A stretch of 64,000 nt of DNA. Source: Rugosibacter aromaticivorans. Its GTDB lineage: Bacteria > Pseudomonadota > Gammaproteobacteria > Burkholderiales > Rhodocyclaceae. This document shows, one piece after another, positions 34,737-45,757 of this stretch. The notes beneath the pieces were generated by a model that worked only from the letters and a program-made list of their open reading frames with translations, was not told the DNA's origin and ran no database searches. The position numbers and the translations under genes were made by a program. The first letter of the stretch is position 1. Each line of letters begins with the position of its first letter. Where the stretch lies: assembly GCF_000934545.1 (NCBI RefSeq), contig NZ_CP010554.1:372001-436000 (forward strand), given 5' to 3'.

Positions 34737-35068
34737 GGGTTAGTCATTTCAGCGTCAGTCGGTTGGCACGTTAGAGCGCATGTTTCACCGCTGCAGCAAT
34801 TGTCAGTCAGGAATGCCAGCAAGGCGGTCATCGTGGGGAAATTGGCCTGGTAGATGACGAAGCGACCTGCCTGCTGCGAGCTGACCAGGTTGGCGTGCGT
34901 CAACTCTTTTAGGTGGAAAGATAGTGACGAAGGGGGAACCCCGGTTGCCTCGCTGATCTTGCCGGCCGCTAAGCCGGCAGAGCCGGCCTGTACCAACAAG
35001 CGAAAGATTGCCAGGCGTGACTCTTGAGCAAGGGCCGCCAAAGCGGCTACAGCGGTTTTTGATTCCAT
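34733..35068 (-). CDS. arsR: Arsenic-responsive repressor ArsR
   Basis: 111-residue SmtB/ArsR winged-helix repressor. HTH region GKISEATGVPPSSLSFHLKEL, wing LVSSQQAGRFVIYQA. The C-terminal Cys cluster (NCCSGETCALTC) likely forms the arsenite site, as in the C-terminal-site ArsR types; there is no CVC-type motif in helix 3. It is the first gene of arsR-arsH'-arsC-acr3. No Shine-Dalgarno lies before the ATG and a good -10 ends six bases upstream, so the mRNA may be leaderless. Confidence 0.92.
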   Translation of the reverse strand: MESKTAVAALAALAQESRLAIFRLLVQAGSAGLAAGKISEATGVPPSSLSFHLKELTHANLVSSQQAGRFVIYQANFPTMTALLAFLTDNCCSGETCALTCQPTDAEMTNP

Positions 35069-35110
35069 ATTTCTATAATAATCGAAATATATATCTCAGA
35101 CAAGTGCCAA
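35067..35110 (-). promoter_or_regulatory. Probable arsR promoter and ArsR operator
   Basis: An inverted repeat ATATTTC-(10)-GAAATAT spans 35067-35090. On the minus strand TTGTCT (-35), 17 bases and TATTAT (-10, 35075-35080) precede the arsR ATG at 35068. The dyad covers the -10 and the start, a natural place for autorepression. Confidence 0.5.
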
Positions 35111-35233
35111 TGATCGTAAAACGGTGGTTTTTCGCTAACGAGGACTGTGCTCGTTGCGAGCGGTTATCCTGCAGATGCTGGCAGATCGGCACGCAGCTAC
35201 TACGTCAAGGTGTGAGTGGTGGGCAAACGCGTT

Positions 35234-36478
35234 TTACCAGGCGCGTGCGCCGAAGATCATGCGCCGCGCCACAAAGTTTTTCAGCGGCGACAACAAATCC
35301 AGCGCCAGCAGACCCGCGCCACGTGCGTGCCGCACCGGCGGGAGGGTGGATGCAAAAATGTTGATTAACGCATGGGTAAAGCCAATGGCGCCGCGCCGAT
35401 CGAGCTGACGGCTCTTGGCATAGGCGGCAAGCCGGTCGGGGCTGCCTGGGTCGGGTGCGTGGTGCAGCGTGCGCGCGAGCTCCCACACGTCACGCAACGC
35501 CAGATTAAAACCCTGCCCGGCAACGGGGTGCAGCGTTTGTGCGGCATTGCCCAGCCAGACCTCGCGCTCACCCACGGGCTGCTGGCGGTAACGCAAGTCC
35601 AGTGCAAATGTTTCACGCGGGGTGACAGAAATAAATCGATGCCGTGTGCCAAAGCGCTGTTGCAGCAAGGCGAGAAAATCAGCGTCGGTGAGCGCGGCAA
35701 TCCGTGCGACATCCACCGCTGCACAGGTGAGGACGATGGCGTAGGCCTTGCCTAGCGGCAACAAGGCCACCGGCCCTTCGTCGGTGAAACGTTCCCATGC
35801 CATGTGGTTGTGCGGCTGCGCTGTGTGGGCTTGGCACAGCACGGCGTGCTGCGCGTAATCATGCGCGGTGATGTTAGTGGTTGCGTCAGCGGTATTCACA
35901 GCGCCCTCTGCCCAAGCGGTGAGCGCGACCTTGGTCTGGCTCGATGTGTTTGTCGGCGTCTTGCCAGCGCCGACTTTTTGTTGCTCGTGATAAACAATAC
36001 CGGCTGCACTGACCGCTGCGTCGAGTGTGGTGATCAACCTGGCTGCGGGCAACACCCAGCCTAATGCCGGAACATCCATCTGACTGGCGCTGAGCCGGGT
36101 GCGGCCGAGGCTGCCACGGTGGGATATGTGGATGCGGTGAATGGGGGTGGCGGCATGTTGCGGCCAGACGCCCAGCCACTCAAGAATTTGCCGCGAACCG
36201 TCAGACAGTGCCAGCACACGGGTGTCTTGGCGCACGTCAGCACGTGTGCGCGCCTCAAAAATTTCTGCGGGGATGCCATGGTAGTGCAAGGCCAAGGCGA
36301 GTGCCATGCCGACGGGGCCACCACCAACGATGGCTACGGATCGAACCGATCCGTAGCCATCGTTGGTGGCAGGTAAGGAGACAGCTAGGGAGACAGCTAG
36401 GGAGGCCGCGCCCCGCCCCCCTTCTTGAAGAAGGAGGTGACTATTCAGGCCAGCTTCGCTCGCAATGGTGGGTTGCAT
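35234..36478 (-). CDS. ubiH: UbiH-family FAD-dependent hydroxylase (ubiquinone synthesis)
   Basis: 414-residue aromatic-ring hydroxylase. The FAD dinucleotide motif is VAIVGGGPVGMALALAL near residue 49, the second FAD motif LGNAAQTLHPVAGQGFNLALRD near residue 310, and RVLALSDGSRQILEWLG lies between. Adjacent pepP supports the ubiH assignment, as in E. coli; UbiF/UbiI-like specificity cannot be excluded. Oddities: an about 45-residue N-terminal extension including a 12-bp tandem duplication (SLAVSLAV) and one arm of a perfect 23-bp palindrome, and a dispersed repeat peptide (QKVGAGKT) near residue 166. The DG motif region is altered to WAEGAVN. Confidence 0.85.
   Translation of the reverse strand: MQPTIASEAGLNSHLLLQEGGRGAASLAVSLAVSLPATNDGYGSVRSVAIVGGGPVGMALALALHYHGIPAEIFEARTRADVRQDTRVLALSDGSRQILEWLGVWPQHAATPIHRIHISHRGSLGRTRLSASQMDVPALGWVLPAARLITTLDAAVSAAGIVYHEQQKVGAGKTPTNTSSQTKVALTAWAEGAVNTADATTNITAHDYAQHAVLCQAHTAQPHNHMAWERFTDEGPVALLPLGKAYAIVLTCAAVDVARIAALTDADFLALLQQRFGTRHRFISVTPRETFALDLRYRQQPVGEREVWLGNAAQTLHPVAGQGFNLALRDVWELARTLHHAPDPGSPDRLAAYAKSRQLDRRGAIGFTHALINIFASTLPPVRHARGAGLLALDLLSPLKNFVARRMIFGARAW
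35957..35979 (-). repeat. Dispersed KVGAGDT-type repeat, copy 8 (in ubiH)
   Basis: Minus strand reads AAAAAGTCGGCGCTGGCAAG, then ACG. In frame it encodes KVGAGKT in a loop between beta-strands. A shorter match than the fadE copy. Confidence 0.6.
36321..36369. repeat. Perfect 23-bp inverted repeat with 3-base spacer at the ubiH FAD motif
   Basis: Arms 36321-36343 and 36347-36369 are exact reverse complements around AAC. The distal arm encodes RSVAIVGG of the FAD fold, so the other arm is an inverted copy placed just upstream in the reading frame (TNDGYGS). Confidence 0.95.
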
Positions 36479-36484
36479 CGTGGG

Positions 36485-37834
36485 TTAGCCATCTTGGTGC
36501 ATGAGCGCTTCAATTTCAGCGATGGTTTTGGGCACGCCGCCCGTGATGATTTCGCAGCCGTCGGTGGTCACCACCGCATCATCTTCAATGCGCACGCCGA
36601 TGTTCCAGAAAGCTTCGGGCACATCCTTGGCGGGGCGAATGTAACAGCCGGGCTCGATGGTCAGTACCATGCCGGGTTGTAACGGTGCCCACAGTTCGCC
36701 TTGCCGATAGCCGCCTGCATCGTGCACGTCCTTGCCGAGCCAATGGCTGGTGCGATGCATGAAAAATTTCTTGTAACTTTCTGTCTGTATGACTTCGCTT
36801 AATGAACCGCTAAGCAGATGCAAATCGAGCATGCCTTGCGCTAGCACGTTGAGCGCTGCCTCATGCGGAGCGAGAAAGCTGGCGCCAGGTTTTACTGCGG
36901 CAATGGCGGCGAGCTGGGCATCCAGCACCAGTTGATAAATCGCCGCTTGCGCTGAAGAAAAACGGCCATTCACAGGGAAGGTGCGCGTGATGTCAGCCGC
37001 GTAACCTTCCAGCTCTCCTGCGGCGTCAATGAGCAATAAATCACCATCCTTCAAGGGCTGATCGTTGCCGACGTAATGCAGTACGCAGGCATTCGCGCCG
37101 CCCGCAACGATGGATGTATAGGCTGGCGCTTCACAGCCATGGCGACGAAAGGTATGCAGTAGTTCAGCTTCTACTTCATATTCATAATGCCCTGGAGCGG
37201 TAAAGCGCATGGCGCGCACATGCGCTTCGGCGGAAATTTCGCCCGCGCGACGCATCAGGGCAAGCTCGCTGGCGTCTTTTATCAAGCGCATGGCATCCAG
37301 CTCAACACGCACATCGCGCAGGATGGCCGGTGCACATTTACCCGCGCGGGTTTGGTTGCGCACGGCATTGAGCGCGGTGGTGATGCGCGCATCCCAGGCG
37401 GGATCATGCCCAAGCGAAAACCACAACGCAGGTTGATCGGCGAGGATCTCGGCCAACTGGCTATCGAAGGTGCTGATAGGGAAAGCGGCATCAAAGGCAA
37501 AGACGTCTTTTGCGGCTTCTGGCCCGTAACGAAAGCCATCCCATATTTCGCGCTCGGGGTTTTTCTCACGGCAAAAAAGCAGGCTTTGCCCCTCGTTATT
37601 TTTTGCGCCAACAACGATGATCAGCGCGGCTTCTGGCTCGTTAAAGCCGGTGAGATATTGAAAGTAGCTGTCCGCGCGAAAAGGGAACTGCGTATCGCGG
37701 TTGCGCGCATGCTCAGCCGCTGTGGGAATGACGGCAACACCGCCGCCTGCTTGCTGCATACGAGTGATGAGAGAAAGCCGGCGCTGGCGATACGCTGCGC
37801 AGCGAGTACTCTTTGGTGGCGGTGTGTTATCCAT
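36485..37834 (-). CDS. pepP: Xaa-Pro aminopeptidase P
   Basis: 449-residue metallopeptidase removing N-terminal residues before proline. The pita-bread fold ligands are visible: Asp in LLIDAAGELEGYAADITRTF, His in RTSHWLGKDVHDAGG, Glu in LTIEPGCYI and in GVRIEDDAVVT. N-terminal creatinase-like domain with RADSYFQYLTGFNEPEAALI. E. coli PepP has 441 residues. Six bases separate its stop from the ubiH start, so the two are co-transcribed (pepP first). The start at 37834 is a fair ATG with PPPKSTRC leader; RRQRRLSL-like residues match the family start. Confidence 0.94.
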   Translation of the reverse strand: MDNTPPPKSTRCAAYRQRRLSLITRMQQAGGGVAVIPTAAEHARNRDTQFPFRADSYFQYLTGFNEPEAALIIVVGAKNNEGQSLLFCREKNPEREIWDGFRYGPEAAKDVFAFDAAFPISTFDSQLAEILADQPALWFSLGHDPAWDARITTALNAVRNQTRAGKCAPAILRDVRVELDAMRLIKDASELALMRRAGEISAEAHVRAMRFTAPGHYEYEVEAELLHTFRRHGCEAPAYTSIVAGGANACVLHYVGNDQPLKDGDLLLIDAAGELEGYAADITRTFPVNGRFSSAQAAIYQLVLDAQLAAIAAVKPGASFLAPHEAALNVLAQGMLDLHLLSGSLSEVIQTESYKKFFMHRTSHWLGKDVHDAGGYRQGELWAPLQPGMVLTIEPGCYIRPAKDVPEAFWNIGVRIEDDAVVTTDGCEIITGGVPKTIAEIEALMHQDG

Positions 37835-37842
37835 GTCGCTGA

Positions 37843-39662
<1,820 letters not shown>

Positions 39663-39827
39663 AGCGGGCGGGGACTCCCATGTCAGTCAAGCGCGCAGAA
39701 ACTTGCGCAAAAACCCATGGCAAAGTCCTCCGGCAGGGGGCAGTGTTAGAATCCAAAATTCTAGCATCGGTCAGCAAAGTGTTTATTCATCCCTGCTGTG
39801 CCGCTACATTCTGATAAAAGACACGGC

Positions 39828-42536
39828 ATGCTTTTTTGCAATCGCGGACCATTCTATCGACGACATCTCATTGACCTGCTGGCAATGGGTTTGAGCCTGC
39901 TGGGTACCGCCACAGTGGCGGGTGCGGTAGAGTCGTTGCCTAAGTTGCAGGTGGATCCGGCCCTGTTGGGCGGAGGGGCTTCGTCACCCCCGGCAGAAAC
40001 TCCAGCAGAAACCCCGGCAGCAACATCGACCTCCCCTGCGGTGGCCGCACCGCAAGTAGTTACAGCTCCAGCCCCAGCCGCTGCGCCCCAGCCGCGGGCA
40101 GCAGTCACTATCCCGCGCAAGGAAGCTACTAAAACTACGGTCGCCACAGCTAAATCCTTGCCCCTTTTGCGCGTTGATCCTGCCTTGCTGGGGGAGCGCG
40201 ACGCCACACTTATGGCGGCCCCGTCATCAACATTGAAAGAGCCGCCACTGGTGGTTGCGCAGCCTGCGCTGGTGCCAACGTATTCGGCACACGTGGCAGC
40301 CGGCGTGTTACCAGGACCGAGTCTTAAAACCAGCGGCAAGCTGTTGGCTCATGCCACAGCGCCGGATGAACTGTTGCCCACATTTCTCACGGCGGACCAC
40401 ATAACGGGCCAAAGTGATGTGCAGATGGTGGCCGAGGGCCATGTTGATTTACGTCGGCGCGGGGCTGTCCTTAAAAGTGATCGCCTGACACACTGGCAAG
40501 CGAACGACGAGGTGGAAGCCGAGGGTAATGTGGATCTGACCAACGAAGGGGATCGCATTCGTGGGCCCAGGTTACGCATGAAACTGGGTGAAAACACAGG
40601 CTTCTTTGAGCAACCGGAATACCAGATACGGCGCCCCCAAACGGGCACGCCACCGGTGTTGTGGGCCGCGGGTGAAGAACCCGCCGGGCACCTGACAACC
40701 GGGCAGGGTGTTGCCTCACGCCTCGATTTTGAAGGCAAGGGGAAATATCACTTGACGGATGCCACTTACAGCACTTGCACACCCGCGGCAGGTGATTCGC
40801 CCGATTGGTTTGCACGCACCTCCAGTTTGCGGCTTGACTATGCTGAGCAAGAGGGCGTGGCAAACAATGCCACGTTGTATTTCAAAGGCGTCCCCATTTT
40901 GTATTCGCCGTGGTTGAGCTTCTCGCTTAACAATGAACGTCAAAGCGGTTTACTTACGCCAACGATTGGTTCAACTACGCGGGGTGGTTTTGAGTTCACT
41001 CAGCCGTTTTACTGGAACATCGCGCCCAACATGGACGCCACCATTGCGCCACGCATGATCACCCGCCGCGGCGTTTTGTGGAATGGCGAATATCGTTATC
41101 TTGAGCCAACCTACAGTGGCACGTTTGAGGGCCAATTGTTGCCTAATGATCGGCTGGAAGACAAGCGCCGTAGCGCCTATTCCTACGTGCATAACCAAAA
41201 CTTTGGTTATGGCGTGAGTGGTTCGTTGAACTTGAATGGGGCCTCTGATGGCACCTACTTCAGTGATCTGGCCAATAATTCGTCCATCATTGCGCAAACC
41301 AATTTGTTGCGCCAGGGAACCTTAAGCTACGGCGCCAGCTGGTGGTCGGCCAGCGTGCTGGCGCAAAGCTATCAAACGCTGCAAGACCCGGCTTTGCCGC
41401 CCGTGGTCACGCCTTATAAACGGTTGCCCCAAATTAACGTGAATGCCAACCGGAGTGATTTGCCGCTGGGCATGAGCTTTGCCTTTGCCGGCGAGAATGT
41501 GAACTTCAGGCATCCCACCCTGACCGAAGGCCGACGCTTTACGCTGTATCCACAAATTTCATGGCCGTTGCAGACAGCGGCGTTTTTTATCACGCCCAAA
41601 ATCGGTTTGCACTCGACACGCTATCGTTTAGATAAACAAGCGTTGGGTGTACCAGACAATATAACGCGCACTGTACCCATTGCCAGTATCGATAGCGGGG
41701 TGACATTCGAGCGGCCACTGGAATGGTTTGGTACAGCATTAACGCAAACGCTCGAACCACGTTTGTTTTATTTATATATTCCTGAGCGCGATCAAAGTCA
41801 GATTCCGGTTTTTGATAGTGCGCTGGCAGACTTCAATTTTGCACAGATTTTTTCCGAAAACCGTTACGTCGGGGGTGACCGTATCAACGACGCTAATCAG
41901 CTAACGGGCATGTTGACGTCACGCTTGCTTGATCCGGAAAGCGGTGCCGAAATTTTGCGTGCGGCTTTTGGGCAACGGCTTTACTTCACCACTCAGCACG
42001 TGGGCTTGCCTGGTGAGGTTTTACGCAACGATCGGCAGACGGATCTTCTGGGTGCATTTTCTGGCCGTGTCCTACCGAAGACCTATGTTGATGCGGGCGT
42101 GCAATACAACACTCGGCTAGGTCAAATGGAGCGCCTTAATATCAGCGGCCGTTATCAACCGGAAGCCGGTAAGCTGTTGAATACAGGTTATCGCTACACG
42201 CGCGATCAACTCGGCCAGTTTGATATTTCCGGCCAGTGGCCACTGAGCGGTGGCTGGCATGGCGTGGGCCGCTATAACTATTCAATCAGAGAAAAACGAT
42301 TGGTAGAATCTGTTGCCGGGCTTGAGTATGATGGCGGCTGCTGGGTTGGTCGGGTGGTTGTGCAACGGCTGGCAACCCAAACGCAGCGCGTGAATTCGTC
42401 GCTTTTTTTCCAACTGGAATTGAACGGTTTTGCACGTCTCGGCTCTAACCCCCTGGAGCTGCTGAAACGGGCGGTTCCCGGTTACGGTGTCATCAATCGA
42501 AGCACGGATTCGGTAGAGGACTCCTTCGCTCCCTGA
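39828..42536 (+). CDS. lptD: LPS-assembly protein LptD
   Basis: About 902-residue outer-membrane barrel inserting LPS at the surface. A signal sequence (HLIDLLAMGLSLLGTATVAGA) leads to a Pro/Ala-rich linker, a jelly-roll OstA domain (FLTADHITGQSDVQMVAEGHVDLRR) and the LptD barrel (NNERQSGLLTPTIGSTTRGG; EPRLFYLYIPERDQSQIPVFDSA; NTGYRYTRDQLGQFDISGQWPL). Cys in TYSTCTPA and GGCWVG can form a plug-barrel disulfide. The linker has an internal duplication, SLPKLQVDPALLG and SLPLLRVDPALLG. ATG 39828 is preferred to GTG 39798 for its signal peptide. Starts the lptD-surA-pdxA-rsmA cluster. Confidence 0.94.
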   Translation: MLFCNRGPFYRRHLIDLLAMGLSLLGTATVAGAVESLPKLQVDPALLGGGASSPPAETPAETPAATSTSPAVAAPQVVTAPAPAAAPQPRAAVTIPRKEATKTTVATAKSLPLLRVDPALLGERDATLMAAPSSTLKEPPLVVAQPALVPTYSAHVAAGVLPGPSLKTSGKLLAHATAPDELLPTFLTADHITGQSDVQMVAEGHVDLRRRGAVLKSDRLTHWQANDEVEAEGNVDLTNEGDRIRGPRLRMKLGENTGFFEQPEYQIRRPQTGTPPVLWAAGEEPAGHLTTGQGVASRLDFEGKGKYHLTDATYSTCTPAAGDSPDWFARTSSLRLDYAEQEGVANNATLYFKGVPILYSPWLSFSLNNERQSGLLTPTIGSTTRGGFEFTQPFYWNIAPNMDATIAPRMITRRGVLWNGEYRYLEPTYSGTFEGQLLPNDRLEDKRRSAYSYVHNQNFGYGVSGSLNLNGASDGTYFSDLANNSSIIAQTNLLRQGTLSYGASWWSASVLAQSYQTLQDPALPPVVTPYKRLPQINVNANRSDLPLGMSFAFAGENVNFRHPTLTEGRRFTLYPQISWPLQTAAFFITPKIGLHSTRYRLDKQALGVPDNITRTVPIASIDSGVTFERPLEWFGTALTQTLEPRLFYLYIPERDQSQIPVFDSALADFNFAQIFSENRYVGGDRINDANQLTGMLTSRLLDPESGAEILRAAFGQRLYFTTQHVGLPGEVLRNDRQTDLLGAFSGRVLPKTYVDAGVQYNTRLGQMERLNISGRYQPEAGKLLNTGYRYTRDQLGQFDISGQWPLSGGWHGVGRYNYSIREKRLVESVAGLEYDGGCWVGRVVVQRLATQTQRVNSSLFFQLELNGFARLGSNPLELLKRAVPGYGVINRSTDSVEDSFAP

Positions 42537-42565
42537 CCCTGGATGTTGAGTACCCTTATTATTTT

Positions 42566-43888
42566 ATGAATATTCGTTCCCCACTCGCTGTTTTGCTGAT
42601 TTTCATTGCCGCGCTATCGATGCCAATGTCTGCCCGTGCGCGATCGGCCAGCCCGGTAGAAGTGGATCGCATCGTGGCGGTTGTTAATGATGAAGTCATT
42701 ACCCTGCAAGAGCTGCAGAGTCGTCTGGCCAGCGTTGAACGCCAGATGCGCGAGCAGAATGTGCCACTCCCCCCGAAGAGTGTTATTGAGCGGCAGATGC
42801 TCGATCGCATGATTTCTGATCGTGTACAACTGCAAGACGCCAAAGAAACCGGGCTAAGCGTGACGGATGGCGAGCTGGAAGACGCCATACGGCGCATTGC
42901 CGAGAGCAATAAATTAACCTTGGCTGCTTTTCGTGCGGCACTTGAAAAAGACGGTATCAGCTGGGACAAGTTTCGCGAGGAAATTCGCAGTGAGATCACG
43001 CTGTCGCGTCTGCGTGACCGAGAGGTTGCCCGTCGTGTTTCCATATCTGATGGTGAAATTGAGAACTACATCAACAACCCCGACAGTGGCGCTAAAAGTG
43101 ACAACGTTGCCGTCAATATTTCGCACATCGTGTTGCGCCTCCCGGAAAATCCTACGCCAGATCAGTTAATGCGGATTGGCGCGCGCGCGCAATCGGCGTT
43201 GGATCAGATTCGTCGCGGTGAGGATTTTGCCAAGGTTGCCGCAAGCTTTTCGGAAGCCCCTGATGGACTTAAGGGCGGCGCGCTGGGATTGCGCCCGCTG
43301 GATCGTTTGCCAGCCCTTTACGCAGACGCCGTAAAAAAATTACAGCCCGGTGACGTGAGTGAAATTCTGCGTAGCCCCGCAGGTTTTCATATCATAAAAC
43401 TGACAGAAAAGCGCAATGGCGAAACTAATCCGTTGGCCGTGGCTGCCAAACAAACGCATGTACGACACATTTTGATCAAGGTGAATGAGCTGGTGTCTGC
43501 AGCAGAGGCCGAACACAAAATACTGTCGCTCAAGGAGCGGCTGGATAACGGCGCTGATTTTGCCGATCTGGCACGCCAGTATTCAAATGATTTGTCTGCT
43601 TCTAAAGGCGGCGATTTAGGTTGGTTGTACGCAGGAGATACTGTCCCCGAATTTGAAGCGGCTATGGATGCCCTGAAAATTAATCAGATCAGCGGGCCTG
43701 TACAGTCCCCCTTTGGCTTTCACCTGATTCAGGTTCTGGAGCGGCGTACAGGAGAGATGAGCCTGGAGCGTCAGCGCATGATTGCACGTCAAGTGTTGCG
43801 CGATCGCAAGGCCGACGAGGTGTATCAGGATTGGGTTCGGCAACTGCGAGACCGCGCCTATGTTGAAGATCGTCTCGAAGACCTCTAA
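42566..43888 (+). CDS. surA: Periplasmic chaperone/prolyl isomerase SurA
   Basis: 440-residue outer-membrane protein chaperone. A signal peptide ends near SARARSAS; the N-terminal chaperone region has [21 protein letters not shown]. Two parvulin domains are seen, the first with [15 protein letters not shown]...[16 protein letters not shown] and the second with [20 protein letters not shown]...[17 protein letters not shown]. Length matches E. coli SurA (428). It starts 29 bases after lptD, whose product it helps fold. The pdxA start overlaps its last 29 bases. Confidence 0.95.
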   Translation: MNIRSPLAVLLIFIAALSMPMSARARSASPVEVDRIVAVVNDEVITLQELQSRLASVERQMREQNVPLPPKSVIERQMLDRMISDRVQLQDAKETGLSVTDGELEDAIRRIAESNKLTLAAFRAALEKDGISWDKFREEIRSEITLSRLRDREVARRVSISDGEIENYINNPDSGAKSDNVAVNISHIVLRLPENPTPDQLMRIGARAQSALDQIRRGEDFAKVAASFSEAPDGLKGGALGLRPLDRLPALYADAVKKLQPGDVSEILRSPAGFHIIKLTEKRNGETNPLAVAAKQTHVRHILIKVNELVSAAEAEHKILSLKERLDNGADFADLARQYSNDLSASKGGDLGWLYAGDTVPEFEAAMDALKINQISGPVQSPFGFHLIQVLERRTGEMSLERQRMIARQVLRDRKADEVYQDWVRQLRDRAYVEDRLEDL

Positions 43889-44816
43889 CCCGATTGTCGT
43901 GACCTCTGGCGAGCCTGCGGGTATCGGGCCTGAGCTCTGCCTTCAGCTTGCCTCGCGCGCGTGGCCTGTGCCCTTGGTGGTACTCGGTGACCGGGATTTA
44001 TTAGTCAGCCGTGCGCGCATCCTCGGGCTGGATATGGGCGCCTTGGATATTCTGCATTTGCCATTAGCCGCCCCAGCCATTGCCGGGCAGCCGAATGCTG
44101 CCAATGCAAACTATGTGCTGCAAATGCTGGATAGGGCGTTGGCAGGCTGTGTTTCGGGTGAATTTTCAGCCATGGTAACGGCCCCCGTACATAAGAGCAT
44201 CATTAACGATGCGGGAATTTCATTTACCGGACATACAGAATATCTCGCCAGACACACGGGCACATCACGTGTCGTGATGTTATTGGCGGGTGCCGGGCTG
44301 CGTGTGGCGTTAGCAACTACTCACCTGGCGCTCAAAGACGTTCCAACTGCCATTACGCAAGCAGGCCTGGAAGCAACCCTGCGCATTTTGCATAACGATC
44401 TACAGAACAAGTTCGGCATCACTCGGCCGCGCATTCTGGTTGCCGGGCTCAATCCGCATGCGGGTGAAGGCGGACATATGGGACGTGAAGAAATCGACGT
44501 CATTATCCCGGTGCTGAATCGGCTGCGCACAGAGGGCATGCAGCTCGTCGGCCCGCTACCGGCGGATACGCTATTCACCAAAAATGTACTCGCCGGGTCT
44601 GACGCGCAACTCGCGATGTATCACGATCAAGGGTTAGCTGTGCTTAAGTACGCGGCGTTTGACGAAGGGATTAATGTCACTCTGGGGCTGCCGATTATTC
44701 GTACCTCGGTTGATCATGGCACAGCCCTTGATCTGGCGGGAACAGGCAGGGCTTCGGCTAGCAGCCTGTTTGCTGCTGTGGATGCAGCCATTCACATCGC
44801 TCGGCGACGCATCTGA
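43860..44816 (+). CDS. pdxA: 4-hydroxythreonine-4-phosphate dehydrogenase
   Basis: 318-residue NAD enzyme of pyridoxal phosphate synthesis (DXP-dependent route). Signature [38 protein letters not shown], metal His in [26 protein letters not shown] and [41 protein letters not shown] end. The frame opens at 43782, but [11 protein letters not shown] at 43860 is the family-like start; this overlaps surA by 29 bases. Its stop is one base from the rsmA ATG. Confidence 0.95.
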   Translation: MLKIVSKTSNPIVVTSGEPAGIGPELCLQLASRAWPVPLVVLGDRDLLVSRARILGLDMGALDILHLPLAAPAIAGQPNAANANYVLQMLDRALAGCVSGEFSAMVTAPVHKSIINDAGISFTGHTEYLARHTGTSRVVMLLAGAGLRVALATTHLALKDVPTAITQAGLEATLRILHNDLQNKFGITRPRILVAGLNPHAGEGGHMGREEIDVIIPVLNRLRTEGMQLVGPLPADTLFTKNVLAGSDAQLAMYHDQGLAVLKYAAFDEGINVTLGLPIIRTSVDHGTALDLAGTGRASASSLFAAVDAAIHIARRRI

Positions 44817-44817
44817 C

Positions 44818-45729
44818 ATGGCCAAATCTTCAGGCCAACTTGCGGGCCATGTTGCGCGCAAACGGTTTGGCCAAAATTTTCTGGTTTCTACCGGCATCAT
44901 TCAGCAAATTGTTGATGCGATTGCGCCACGAGCGGGTGAAACCGTGGTTGAAATTGGCCCGGGTCTCGGCGCATTGACTGAGCCATTGCTCGCGTGCATC
45001 GATCATCTGCAGGTTGTGGAAATTGACCGTGACTTGATTGCCCGTCTGCGCCAATGTTGGCCTGCCGAGCGACTCACCGTACACGAAGGGGACGCACTTG
45101 CCTTCGATTTTTCCGCGCTCAAGCGCACGGGGCCATTGAAGATCGTGGGCAATTTGCCGTACAACATTTCCAGCCCCTTGCTGTTTCATCTGGTGGAGAG
45201 CGCACCGGTGGTGCATGACATGCATTTCATGCTGCAAAAAGAAGTGGTGGATCGCATGGTGGCTGAACCCGGCAGCAGCGCCTTTGGCCGTTTGTCGGTG
45301 ATGCTGCAGTACCACTATCACATGGAGTGTTTGTTCACTGTGCCACCAGATGCCTTTGAACCACCGCCTAAAGTGATGTCGGCCATCGTGAGATTGATTC
45401 CGCGTGATAAGAGAAAAGTCGGCGCTGATGAAGCAACTGCGCTACAAGGCGGTCGAGCAAAAAACGCTCTCTTCGCCGTAGCGGATGGTGACACGGCGCA
45501 ACATGCCGAAAATGACACGGCAAAAGACGAAGCACTCTTCGCGCGCATTGTCGCCGCCGCTTTTGGGCAGCGCCGCAAAATGTTGCGCAATACTTTGCGT
45601 GGCTTTATCAATGAAGCGGACCTCACCGCACTGGACATCTCGCCCACAGCACGTGCAGAGGAGCTAGGCGTGGGCGAGTATGTGCGCCTGGCCAATGCGC
45701 TGACCAATACGCTCACTAAGCCGCCATGA
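44818..45729 (+). CDS. rsmA: 16S rRNA dimethyladenosine transferase, with repeat insertion
   Basis: 303-residue KsgA-type enzyme dimethylating A1518/A1519 of 16S rRNA. Motifs: [43 protein letters not shown], the catalytic [14 protein letters not shown], and [15 protein letters not shown]. coli RsmA has 273. The excess is [20 protein letters not shown] and following residues (about 199-233), encoded by an 85-bp dispersed repeat, inserted between [11 protein letters not shown] and [20 protein letters not shown]. The domain resumes cleanly, so the protein should still fold with an added loop in the C-terminal helical domain. A longer frame from 44659 overlaps pdxA and is rejected. Confidence 0.95.
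   Translation: MAKSSGQLAGHVARKRFGQNFLVSTGIIQQIVDAIAPRAGETVVEIGPGLGALTEPLLACIDHLQVVEIDRDLIARLRQCWPAERLTVHEGDALAFDFSALKRTGPLKIVGNLPYNISSPLLFHLVESAPVVHDMHFMLQKEVVDRMVAEPGSSAFGRLSVMLQYHYHMECLFTVPPDAFEPPPKVMSAIVRLIPRDKRKVGADEATALQGGRAKNALFAVADGDTAQHAENDTAKDEALFARIVAAAFGQRRKMLRNTLRGFINEADLTALDISPTARAEELGVGEYVRLANALTNTLTKPP
45414..45498 (+). repeat. Dispersed repeat, copy 11, about 85 bp (in rsmA)
   Basis: Starts AAAAGTCGGCGCTGATGAAG and matches the minus-strand purD-sua5 intergenic copy at 78 of 85 positions. Read in frame as [13 protein letters not shown] and on. Contains the inner palindromic stretch GAGCAAAAAACGCTC. Confidence 0.92.
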
Positions 45730-45757
45730 ACCTAATTTTTAAACGGTCACTGATGCC

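Noticed and set aside
37772..37797. GAAAGCCGGCGCTGGCGATA near the pepP start
   Set aside because: Antisense to pepP and covering family-like residues (AYRQRRLSLI); two mismatches in the core. Too weak to count as a repeat copy, which is why number 9 is unassigned.
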